This document shows, piece by piece, positions 1-8,998 of a stretch of DNA of 45,139 nt. This stretch comes from Micractinium sp. NFX-FRZ (taxonomy: Eukaryota > Chlorophyta > Trebouxiophyceae > Chlorellales > Chlorellaceae), in NCBI GenBank assembly GCA_029339195.1, contig JAPTJF010000486.1:1-45139 (forward strand), given 5' to 3'. The first letter of the stretch is position 1; each line of letters starts with the position of its first letter. The notes beneath the pieces are model-generated. The model had not been told where the DNA came from and searched no databases. It saw only the letters and a program-made list of their open reading frames with translations. Both the position numbers and the translations under genes were made by a program.

Positions 1-75
<75 letters not shown>
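1..75. other. Poly-G homopolymer at left contig end
   Basis: An uninterrupted run of 75 G precedes the first mixed sequence. A run of almost the same length ends the window. The pairing and length suggest a sequencing or assembly artefact, such as no-signal G calls at contig ends or padding, rather than genomic DNA. Confidence 0.85.
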
Positions 76-170
76 CTCCAGTCTGCTGCCCTCGCTGTTT
101 CCCAGCGGCTGTGCCGCTGCATGCTCTCCTGCCACAACAAGCGCCCTGCCCCCGCCTGCCCTGCCCGCAG

Positions 171-1871
171 CCCAGCAACGTGCTGCTGAACAGCGAGTGC
201 CAGGTGAAGATGGCGGACTTTGGGCTGGCGCGGTCGGTGGCGCAGCTGGCGACGGAGGAGGGCAACCCGGTGCTCACCGACTACGTGGCCACGCGCTGGT
301 ACCGCGCCCCCGAGATCCTGCTCAGCTCGCACCGCTACACATACGGCGTGGACATGTGGGCCTGCGGTGCGTATGTGTGTGTGCACGTGTGAGGGTTGAT
401 CCCGCTAAGCTGTGCGGCATAGGTGTCAAGGGCGGAGGGAGGCGACCAGGCGGGGCACGATGCTGCATGTGCAGGAATCTGGCGAGGTGGCGGCCCGGTT
501 CTGTGTGTGCCCCTGCACTGCTGGTGTTGAGCTGCGCTGGGTGCCACTGCACCATCTTCCCTGCTCTGCCTACCGCCTGCCTCCCTGGCACTGTCCGCCT
601 ATGGCGTCGCCCCCACGCTGTCCAACCCCTCAACCTTCCTCACCCCCTGACCTCGCCCCCCTGATCTGCCCCACCCCAGGCTGCATCCTGGGCGAGCTGA
701 TCAACGGCAAGCCCATCTTCCCGGGCACCTCCACGATGAACCAGCTGGACCGCATCCTGGAGGTGACGGGGCGCCCCAATGCAGAGGACATCGAGTCGAT
801 ACAGTCACCCTTTGCCGGTGCGCGCCGGGAGGTGGCTGGGTGGGTGGGTGGTGTGCAGGGTGTGGTGCGGGCGGGGCGTTGGTGGTGGTGTGCCTGTATT
901 TGGGTGCAAGATGCAGGGGGCATCGAGCAGGAGACAGCAGCGCTAGCTCACTTGGGGTATCACGCCCCAGAGTTGGGCGGGCTGCTGAGTGCCCAGGGCT
1001 GGGCGCTGCTTCCGATCTAAAACCCTGGACCCATGATGTTGCATCACCTCCTTGCTCCCTCCCTGACACACCCCTGCCCCCTGCGCAGCCACAATGCTGG
1101 AGTCGATGCGTGCGCCCGCCACGCCACGCCTGGAGGCCACCTTCCCCTCCGCCTCCCCAGAGGCGCTGGACCTGCTGCGCAAGCTGCTGCACTTCAACCC
1201 CGACAAGCGCATCTCGCCGGAGGAGGCGCTGCGGCACCCGTACTGCGCGCAGTTCCACAACCCGCACGACGAGCCCGTGGCGCCCGGCACCATCACCATC
1301 CCCATCGACGACAACACCAAGGTGGGTGGGCGGGCAGCTGGGCGGGCAGCGAGGGGTGTTAACACGGGCCTGGAGAGAGGGGAGGCACCAACAACCTGAA
1401 GGTGCAACAGCTGGGGCAGTGCAATCAAGCTGATGTTCTCCCCCGGGGAAGTGCGCTGCACGTGCACTGGGCTCTCTCAGACGAGGGCCGGGGCTTGCCA
1501 GTGTAGCTGCCAGTCTTCCACCGTCTCCTGGCACCCCACCCTGCCTTGCTGCTCCCCTGCCCCCCACCCTGCCCTGCTCTGCCATGTGCCTCCCCATCCG
1601 AATCTGCTCTGCCCCAACCCAAGCACGCCATCTTGTCAACCGCTCCTTGCTTGTGCCCTGCCCGCAGTACTCAATCAGCGAGTACCGCGACCGGCTGTAC
1701 CTGGAGATTGTGAAGCGCAAGAAGGAGCTGCGGCGAGCACAGAAGGAGCGGGAGGCGGCCAAGGCGGCCAGCCGCAGCAAATCACGCAGCAGCAGCGCCT
1801 ACGCGGGCAGCGCAGCGGCCGGCTACGGCAGCAGCGCCTACGGGCATGCCGCCGCGCCGGTGCGGCACTGA
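171..1871 (+). CDS. MAPK15: ERK7/MAPK15-like MAP kinase, 3' part (5' truncated)
   Basis: Four exons are visible: 171-366, 680-817, 1089-1321 and 1668-1871. They join in frame to give 256 residues ending in TGA. The sequence starts in the catalytic loop (PSNVLLN), then has the DFG motif (ADFGLA), the activation loop [18 protein letters not shown] and CMGC features ([38 protein letters not shown]). [14 protein letters not shown] and the segment [14 protein letters not shown] just after the kinase core favour the ERK7/ERK8 (MAPK15) class. The dual-phosphorylation motif is TDY, where animal ERK7/8 has TEY. The tail is short and basic, then Ser/Ala/Tyr-rich. The N-lobe lies beyond the poly-G end. 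Family members phosphorylate Ser/Thr-Pro sites and are often linked to cilia or autophagy; the role here is unknown. It is convergent with the cofactor A gene. Confidence 0.88.
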
Positions 1872-1924
1872 CCCGACATGGGTGACGTGCTTTACCCCCC
1901 TGGGCTTGGATACGTGTCCTTCTC

Positions 1925-1929
1925 TTACA
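1925..1929 (-). terminator. TGTAA polyadenylation signal for TBCA
   Basis: TTACA on the plus strand reads TGTAA on the minus strand, about 130 nt past the TBCA stop codon. It lies inside the predicted 3' UTR of the convergent kinase gene, so the two transcripts would overlap tail to tail. Confidence 0.5.
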
Positions 1930-2057
1930 TCATCGTGTTTGCCCTGCCTATATCCAGCCCTGATGTTTGCTTGCCGCTTGCTGTCCTCGTTTGCTTTGCT
2001 TCTCTTCGTCTGCTGTTGGCTGCTTACCCCTTGCCGCGCCCTGTTCCATTCGTCACC

Positions 2058-2687
2058 TCATGCAAACAGTGGCTGCACCGCCGCAATCTGCTCTCCCGCC
2101 TGTGCCAGCTCCTCGCTGCCCGCCAGGCTGCCGCCGAACTCCTCCTGCAGCAGCCGGAGGGGGCGGGGGCGGGGGTGCACTGTCGACACCGCTCCGTTCC
2201 CTCTTTCCCCCACTTCACTGACGTACGTACCCCCTGCTGACCCACTGTAACACTAGCATACAAGGCTCATCATGGGATGCAGGCAGGCTGGGCAGCGGCA
2301 GCTCACCACCAGGGCCTGCAGCTCGTGCAGCGCCTCCTCTAGCCGTTGCCGCGTGTCGGGCAGCATGGCGCTCGACTCCGCCAGGATGTTCTCCTGCAGG
2401 GGGCGGGCAGGGCGCAGCGCTCACCACATGTTGATAGTTCCCTACAAGCGCGAGCAGCCGCGCAGGCGGCTCGCTCGGGAGCCCAACTGATCGTGCCCCG
2501 TTTGCCGAGCACGACCGGCGCCACTCACCGCATACTTGATGTCGTGGGGATCTGCCCCTTGGTCCTTGAGCCGCTGCACTTTGGCCTGCTCCGCCGCCAC
2601 CTCCTGCTCATACATGCCCATCTCCTTGGCCAGCCGCTTGACCACCCCCGTCTTGACCTTCAGGCTCTTCTTGTCGGACTCCGACAT
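2058..2687 (-). CDS. TBCA: Tubulin-binding cofactor A
   Basis: Three exons (2529-2687, 2307-2393, 2058-2144), all in phase 0, give 110 residues, the usual length for TBCA. The start ATG at 2687 opens MSESDKKSLKVKTGVVKRLA; LKVKTGVVKRL is the family hallmark near the N-terminus. The rest is a highly charged helical bundle: YEQEVAAEQAKVQRLKDQG, then IKYAENILAESSAMLPDTRQ, then LEEALHELQALV. TBCA binds and stabilises beta-tubulin during alpha/beta-tubulin assembly in the cytosol. Donors are GTGAGT and GTGAGC and both acceptors are CTGCAG. The stop lies 187 bp from the stop of the convergent kinase gene. There is nothing abnormal in the reading frame. Confidence 0.95.
2246..2250 (+). terminator. 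TGTAA polyadenylation signal for the MAP kinase
   Basis: TGTAA is the usual chlorophyte polyadenylation signal. This is the first plus-strand copy I found after the kinase stop codon, about 375 nt downstream. If used, the kinase 3' UTR runs through the last exon of the convergent cofactor A gene. Confidence 0.5.
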
Positions 2688-3213
2688 GTTGGCAGTGGGC
2701 TGCAGGTAGCGTTGTTGCGGGAGAATTGGCGGGCATCGACAGCCAGCTGCCCATTTGCCATTTGGCAGGGCCGCCCTGCCCCGTCAGCGCGCTGCCTCAG
2801 GCATGCAAGCCAGTGGCTTTCACGGGTTAGGTGGATAGTCACAGAGGTGGGTCCAGGGCAGCAGTAGTGCTATCTGGGAGATTCCAGAGATGATCAGCAA
2901 CCGGGTGTAAAAGTCAGCAGGATAAGGAAGACGAAAATGGATGGAAAAACAAAAAGTGGAGGCGGTTCAACAAAGCCACGCTGCCAGCATCAGCAGGGGC
3001 AACTGACAAGCTTGCCGGTCGGGTTGTTCAGCAAGGTCCAGGCGTTCAGTTAGTGTACAAGGTTAGTACGCAGGCATGGGGGCACAGCAGGGCGGGCAAG
3101 AAGCCCCAGAGCGCTATCAAGGCTGGCTGGGAGAGGTGGAACTGACTGCGAGGGGTGCAACTGACAGAGAGCTGCGCGGCGCCGGCCCGCTGCACCCGCG
3201 GCAATGCCACAGG
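2688..3213. other. Intergenic: TBCA upstream region and phosphatase 3' UTR
   Basis: This 526 bp stretch lies between two head-to-tail minus-strand genes. It should hold the TBCA promoter and the 3' UTR of the phosphatase gene. It includes an A-rich part near 2920-2960. I found no minus-strand TGTAA here for the phosphatase, so its polyadenylation site is unassigned. Confidence 0.5.
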
Positions 3214-6200
3214 TCAGGAGGGCGGGGGGGAGGCGCGTGCCAGCGGCGAGGTGCGGGCCAGCAGCGAGGGGGAGGAGCGCTGCAGTGGCATAGTGCTGGG
3301 CGGCGGGGAGGTGCGTGCCAGCGCTTCTCCAGGCACCCTGCACCCGCCAGCGAGCGCCTCCAGCTCTTCAAGACCCTGTGATCCCTTGCGCACCAGGCTG
3401 CCCAGGTCGTCATCACCCTCCGCTGCCTTCATTGCAAGGAAGTTCTCAGCCACCTCCTGCACAGCGCACAGCATGGCACGGCACGCAGCATGGGTCGGCA
3501 CGGCACAGCACAGAAGTGGGGGGCGGCTGTGTGCGGGGCTACCCTACTAAGGTTCCAGACCGCCCTGTGGGGGCATGCAGGCAGGCAAGCACAGACAGGC
3601 AGCCAACAAGGGTAGCCAGCAAGGCACGCGGCCCCCCCCCCCCCCCCCTCTCACCTGCTGCATCGCTTGCTCCGCTGGTGTGAGCGCTGCCTCCTCTGCA
3701 GGCGGCCCCGCCGGCGCTGGTGCTGCAGGCCCGGCCTCCATACCCGCCGCCGCCGCCGCCGCCTCTTCTGCTGCTGCTGCTGTTGCGGGCGCAGCTCCCA
3801 CCCCTGCCTCTTCCGCCGCCACTGCAGGCCCCGCCTCTGCTGCCGCTGCAAACGGCGAGCGTTGCTGCTGCAGCAGCGGCAGGGTCACAGGGCCGGTTCT
3901 CGCTGCGGGCAGCGGGCTGCTGAACCTGGCTGTAGCGGCTGCCGCCGCCGCCGCTGCCGCCGCTGCCTCCTCCGCTGCCTCGGGCCGCAGCGCCGGGAAA
4001 GTGACAAACTCGAAATCCAGGGAGGCGGCGATGCGCAGCACAGCGCCCGTGTTGCCTGCAGGCAGCAGAGGCAGCAACGGCAGGGCAGGCGGGGATGAGT
4101 GCTGGCACGAGACGGGCAGTGCGACAACAGCTTGGGGACAGCACCCTGCCCCCACCTACACCGCTCATCCGCTGGTGGGAACCCCGCCTCCCCAATCACG
4201 TCAGCCCTCCTACCAGCACCCCACTGCCTCTGTTTCACCCGGCTGCCTCCCCTCTCCTCCTTCCACCTGGCACCCTCCCCACACCAGCTGTTGGCAATCC
4301 AATGCCCAGACACCCGTCATCACCTGGTCATTGTCCCCCAAGGGTTACACCCAGCCTGCCCACCCCCACCCTCCTCCTTCTCTTCCCCTCTCCCTCCCCG
4401 CTGCTCACCCGTCCCCCTGTAGACTGACACCCACCCTGCCCAACCCATCCCCCGCCCCTTCCCGCCACCCCCACCGCTCACCCGTCCCCTGGATAGGCTG
4501 ACACCCAGCCTGCCCACCCCACCCCCCTCCCTGCCTCCCTCCCCTCCCCTCCCCGCCACCGCTCACCCGTCTCCCTGTAGTCTGATGCCGAAAACACGGT
4601 CATCACCTCGTTGTCCCCCAGCACCTCGTACCCCGTCTGCTGCACCATGTGGGCCCGCACAATGGCGCGCAGCCCCTGGGCGTGCAGCCACTGGCGGGCG
4701 ACATCCAGGCCAAAGATGTAGCTGACGCCGCGCGGGTTGGGGCACCAGCCCTGCACGTGCGGCGAGGGGTCCGCCCACAGCAGGTCGGACAGCAGGCCCT
4801 CCCCGCTGGGGTTGACGTCCTGCAGGGCAGGCGGAGGGAACGGGTGCCTCAAGACTAGGGGGCAAGGGAAGGAGGGGGCGGCAGGATCTCGCCACGCGGG
4901 TCGACACCCTGCAGGGAAAGGCAGGGATGGCCGGGGGAGGAGGGAGGAATGAAGCACAGGGTGGGTTGGTGGTTACTGAGGCTGTGGGGGGTCATGTCCT
5001 GCAGCAGACCAGGGGAGGGAGGGGGCGGAGGAAGGCGGGGCTCACATCGGCGGTGGACATGGCGGGGCGGGCAGGGGGAGGGGCAGTGAGGGGGAGGGGC
5101 GACGGAGGGAGGGTGGTGAGATTTGTGATCAAAGCGGGGAAGGGCTGGGGCCACCCAAGGGGGTGAGGGGTGCTGGCGTGGGAGAGACGGGGCAAGGCCA
5201 TCTCGGGCCACCCACACGCCCCTGCCTTGCCCCTCCCCATGCGCTCTGGGGCCCTGCTGCTGACCCTTCCCACACCACACTCCCTCCCCTACCACGTGCG
5301 CACGCCAGCATACCTGCCCCTCCGCTTGCCAACAAGCGGCAGATGGTGTTGCGTCCATCCTTCCCTACCCTCACTCACTACCAAATAAGTCGAGTGGTGT
5401 GCATGCACAGGCGCAGCTGCCCTGCCCACCCACTCACCAGCGGGCGCTGGATCGTGTTGACGTCCTGCGGCCGCGTGAGGTGGGGGCTGATGCCGCCGTG
5501 GCACAAAAACGTGGCGCCGTTGAGCAGCGCAGCCAGCGGCAGCGCGTCAAACACCTGCCGATGGGGCCACGGGAGGTGCGGCGCAGGTGTTCAGTAAGGG
5601 CGGCAGCAGACCAGGCGCAGCCGCACCAACGCATGTAGCGCAGCACTGGTACGCAAACAGTTTGTAACCAACGCTGACCCCAAATGGGGCCGCACAGCAT
5701 GACCGTGAGCGGCACGGCAATGCAGTTGCGTGCCCACGTGGGCATGCGGGCAGCCAGGTTGCCGCTGCGGCCTGCCCGCCAGCCTGCCATCCCCCTCCCC
5801 TGGCCCCCACCTGCATCACCGCCTCCCACACCGCCAGTGTGCTGCGCCGCTGGCACTCGCCACAGAAGCCAAACAGCACCTGGGAGGCAGGGGAGGAAGA
5901 GGGGCAGGGAAGAGTTCATACCAGGCTGCCCCTGCGCTGGCTGGCGAGAGCGAGGCACGAGGGCCAACGTGCCTGCCTCCTGCCTGCCGTCCACGGCGCC
6001 CACGCACACCGCCGTCCCGCCCCGCTCCTGCCCCCTGCTCTGCCCCCGTTGACCACCGTCAAACCAGTCGCATCCATGTCCCCCACTGCCTGCAGCCCAC
6101 CGTTATTTCCGAACACTCATGGTTGCCCCGCAGCAGGTGGATGCTGCCAGGGTGGCGCAGCTTCAGCGCCAGCAGGGTGGCCACAATCTCCAGGCCCATC

Positions 6201-7226
6201 GGGCCTGCACAGCAGGTAGGCAGGTGGAGAGCATGGGGGTCTTGCGCCGGCAGGTGCAGGCAGGGGCAGCGCAAGGGGGCCTTGCGCCGCAGACAGGGGC
6301 CAAGTGTGGGTGGTAAGTAATGTCGCACAGGGGCGTGCCACGGCTCATGGCACGGTTCGCCCCCTCACCCACGGTCACTGCTGCTCAACCCTCCACCACC
6401 TACCCGCCCCTTGCACTTCCATCATCCACGCCACCACCCGCCACCACCACCACCCCGGCCCCCACCCTGCCGCCTGTCCCACCCCCACCCCCGCCTCCCT
6501 CCCAGCACCCACCTCTGTCGATGTAGTCCCCCAGGAACACCCAGACCTGCAGGGCAGGCACATGTGCAAAGAAACGTGGCAAGCTCTGTGGGTGCTGCTC
6601 ATTGGGTGCTGCTCAGTGGGATGCCAAGGGACAAGGGTAAGACCGCTGCGGCCCAAGTCCCCAGCAGCACCCACATCGTGGATCTACGCACAGGGGTGCA
6701 CGGCGCACCGCCAGCACGGCATCTGCCGCCCCAGGCTCTTCCCCCTTGAACATGCAGCCGGACCTTGGAGTCGCTGCCGGGGCGGCCCAGCCGCCGGAAG
6801 ATCCGCTGCAGGTCGTTGAACTGCCCATGCAGGTCTCCTACGACGACGACATCTGAAGCCGTGGTGATTTCAACAAGAGAAGGGTCCTTGAGAAGCACCT
6901 CCCTGCGGGGGCGGCGGCAGGCAGAGATGTGGGTGCTGGGGATGGCCAGGAAGACGGCAGGGCCTGTCGAGTATCACCGGTGGGCGTGGAATCGGGGCGG
7001 GGCAGGGCGGCGGCGGGCGGCGGCGGTGCCCTTCCACCTCGAGCACACGCGGACCTGAGCGCGTTCATTACCTTGCCGCCGTGCAGAGGCGCTTGAAATC
7101 CTTTTCGGCCAAGCTGAAAGTGTTGTCCCCCGCCAGCGGTCCTTCAGCGAGCAGCTTGTCAGCCCAGCACTCAAGCTGCTTGGCCTTGGGCCTGCCTGGG
7201 GTGCCCCACAGCAGCCACTGCAACAT
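3214..7226 (-). CDS. PP1-like Ser/Thr protein phosphatase (PPP family) with Ala-rich C-terminal extension
   Basis: Nine exons: 7072-7226, 6764-6902, 6513-6546 (34 nt), 6101-6204, 5811-5879, 5438-5554, 4567-4819, 3655-4055 and 3214-3456, for 504 residues. All PPP metal and catalytic motifs are present: GDLHG (74-78), GDYIDRG (104-110), GNHE (136-139), CHGG (185-188) and RAH (261-263). GFCGECQRR, CHGGISPHL and LLSDLLWADP are closest to PP1. The loop is SASDYRETGNTG, where PP1 has SAPNYCGEFDNAG: Cys273 (PP1 numbering), which microcystin attacks, is Arg here and the loop is shorter. Exon 8 encodes a long Ala/Pro/Glu tail and exon 9 a tail with LARTSP-type repeats. The start is the first in-frame ATG; an upstream exon joined at a TAG acceptor near 7269 is possible. 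The exon 2 donor (GTCCGG) is weak. It probably dephosphorylates Ser/Thr; the substrate is unknown. Confidence 0.88.
3631..3648. repeat. C homopolymer in phosphatase intron 8
   Basis: A run of about 18 C (minus-strand G) lies just inside the intron, next to the exon 8 donor. Length errors or polymorphism are likely here. Confidence 0.85.
4340..4590. repeat. Tandem copies of the exon 7 splice donor in phosphatase intron 7
   Basis: On the plus strand the block beginning GCTCACCCGTC and running into CTGACACCCA recurs at about 4403, 4476 and 4561. The copy at 4561 spans the real exon 7 end and donor. The other two lie inside the intron and keep a GTGAGC donor core. Spacing is 73 and 85 bp, separated by C-rich spacer. 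Confidence 0.8.
4885..5008. repeat. Decayed copies of the exon 7 acceptor and exon start in phosphatase intron 6
   Basis: The minus strand at 4885-4914 reads CTGCAGGGTGTCGACCCGCG and would encode GVDPRGEIL, resembling exon 7 (CTGCAG then DVNPSGEGL at 4790-4822). A weaker third match, CTGCAGGACATGACCCC, is at about 4990-5006. Only the copy at 4819 continues into the conserved catalytic domain. Confidence 0.6.
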
Positions 7227-7643
7227 GCCACAAGCCTTCAGGGTGCCGCCCCCGCTCAGCAAGGACACCTAGGCACGTAAGAAGCGGTGCCACCAGCTGG
7301 TGTCACGGCTGTTGCGGCGAGCTCTTACAGACTGAGCTACTGCCGGTACATGACTCGACGCAGCGGCGGGAGCGTGCCGAGGGCGTATAGATGGGCGGTT
7401 CAGCACAGCATGGCGAGCGCGCATGGGGCGGGTGCCGGTGAGCACCGCAGCGCACCCTTGCAAGCCTATCCGTCCCCCTGTTGCGGCCTGCCTGTTACAT
7501 GGCATGGCATGGCATGCCCGTACACGTAACACAACTATCATACAGGCAAGCAACAAGCTGGGAAGAGCGGCCGGAGGTTGGCCAGGGCGGTCCGAAACCA
7601 CCATTCAAAGCAGCACGCCGGCCGCCCACGGCACGATCTCTGG
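7227..7643. other. Intergenic: phosphatase upstream region and cytochrome c6A 3' UTR
   Basis: This 417 bp stretch contains a minus-strand TGTAA at 7495-7499 that fits the c6A transcript. A second TGTAA (7325-7329) sits in a short segment that resembles only the 5' half of a tRNA. No further gene is seen. Confidence 0.5.
7495..7499 (-). terminator. TGTAA polyadenylation signal for cytochrome c6A
   Basis: TTACA on the plus strand gives minus-strand TGTAA about 145 nt after the c6A stop codon, a normal distance for a chlorophyte 3' UTR. Confidence 0.6.
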
Positions 7644-8998
7644 CTATTGCGCCTCCGCCGCCTGCCAGCCCTGCTGCGCTTGGGCCAGCACATAAGCTGC
7701 CAGACCCCTGATGTCCTCATCTGCCAGCCGAGGGCCAAATGTGCACTTCCCCTGCAGGGGTGGGGCGGTGGATTGATTGGCCGGTGGCTAGCGCAGGCAA
7801 GGGGTGGGCAAGGCAGGGCAGGCGGCAGGCTTGGCCGTAGAACATGCACAGGTTGGCATGAGCATGCCCCCGCAAAAGCCATAGCCTCCGCCCTGCCCTG
7901 CTCACTCGCGGCGCGCAGTCCGTGCCAAACCTGCGGGGCGTAAGGAAGAGGAAAGGCGGCAGGTGAGGGAGTGAAGCACGATGAACATTTTAACTATCTG
8001 CAGCACCAGTCCCTGAGAGGAATCCACAGGTGCCAAGCCCAGGCTGCACCAAGAACGGCACGCACGCCATCGCCCGTCCCCGCCCTTCCCCTCTCTCTGT
8101 ACCCCTGTGCTGCTCCCGGGAGGCCCCGCCCCCCACACGCTGCCCAGCCATTGTCGCTCCGCCCCGCCCATGCAGCTGCCCACCAGGTTGCCACCAACCC
8201 ACCCCGGCATGCTGCCTTTGCCGCTGTAGATGATTTCGAACAGCCCATCCTCGCTATCCAGCCCATACTTTTGAAGGTCGCCCAGCTGCAGTGTGGCGTC
8301 GCGCCTGCACCGGGGGGGTGGTGCCAGCCAGCAGCTCCTCATGGGCTGTTGGTGCTGCTCTCACTGGCGGGCGGCACAGCGATGCCAGGGAGGGCGAGGT
8401 TGGTGATGCCAGGGAGGGCGAGGTTGGTGACCCGCCGGATGAGAAGGCACCAGAGAGGGGCGTCTCTAGGTGTGGGGCTGGTTGCCGCTGCTCATGCACA
8501 CTTGTGGACGGCGGCAGGGGCGGGTGGACGGGATGCAGGCGGCGGCAGCTGGCGCCCCATGGGGGACTGATCGGCAAGCAGGCCGGGATGAGGCAAGTGG
8601 CCAAGCTGTCTTGCTCAAGCCAAGCAAAGAGGCAGCGTGACATGCACTGTGTGGCCTAGCGCCTGGCATCCGCCAGCCAGCAAGCGGGCGCTGTGGCGCT
8701 GCATCCTACCAGCCAGCTCAGCCCACCTGATGATGTTGCCGCCGCCGCTGTGGCATCCCGCGCAGCTCTGGGTGAACACGGTGGCGGGTTCAAGGGCGTG
8801 GGCATCAGGGGCCCCCAAGAGGACGGCGGCAGCGGCAGCCAGGCCCAGGCCCCAAGGCGCCGCTGCTGCCGCCACCGGGTGGCGGGTGAGGCGCAAGGTG
8901 TGGGCGGCTGCCGGCCCCACATATGCTCGCTGACGCGCGTGACGCTGCTGAGGGGACGCAAGCTGCGTGGTGCACGCGGCTGACCGGAGAGCTCCCAT
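7644..8998 (-). CDS. CYTC6A: Cytochrome c6A, thylakoid-lumen c-type cytochrome
   Basis: Four exons (8727-8998, 8203-8304, 7906-7930, 7644-7751) give 168 residues. Residues 1-68 are an Arg-rich plastid transit region followed by a hydrophobic lumen-targeting segment ending AHA, so the mature protein is about 100 residues. The haem site is CAGCH (79-83) and the axial Met is M123 in GKGSMPG. GFGTDCAPRGKCTFGPRL (125-142) is the loop insertion peptide that separates c6A from ordinary photosynthetic c6; its Cys130 and Cys136 should form the c6A disulfide. GGNII after the haem site also matches plant c6A. Exon 3 is a 25-nt microexon carrying the first loop Cys; the second is in exon 4. In plants c6A is a low-potential lumen cytochrome that does not replace plastocyanin well and may act in disulfide formation. 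That role is inferred here. Confidence 0.93.
8381..8428. repeat. Perfect 24-bp tandem duplication in c6A intron 1
   Basis: The unit GATGCCAGGGAGGGCGAGGT plus TGGT occurs twice in direct succession (8381-8404 and 8405-8428). It lies in the intron and does not alter the coding sequence. Confidence 0.9.

Noticed and set aside
3575..4501. 308-codon plus-strand frame opposite the phosphatase
   Set aside because: It is antisense to the Ala-rich exon 8 and its intron. The Ala/Ser-rich translation is the shadow of GC-rich triplets.
7317..7352. Minus-strand segment resembling a tRNA 5' half (GTAGCTCAGTCTGTAAGAGC)
   Set aside because: It has a D-arm-like stem but lacks the loop GG. The downstream sequence has no convincing anticodon arm or GGTTC-type T-arm, so it is at best a fragment or chance match.
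7644..8998. Initial call as ordinary photosynthetic cytochrome c6 (petJ)
   Set aside because: The loop insertion with two Cys between the Met ligand and the C-terminal helix is specific to c6A and absent from Chlamydomonas c6.
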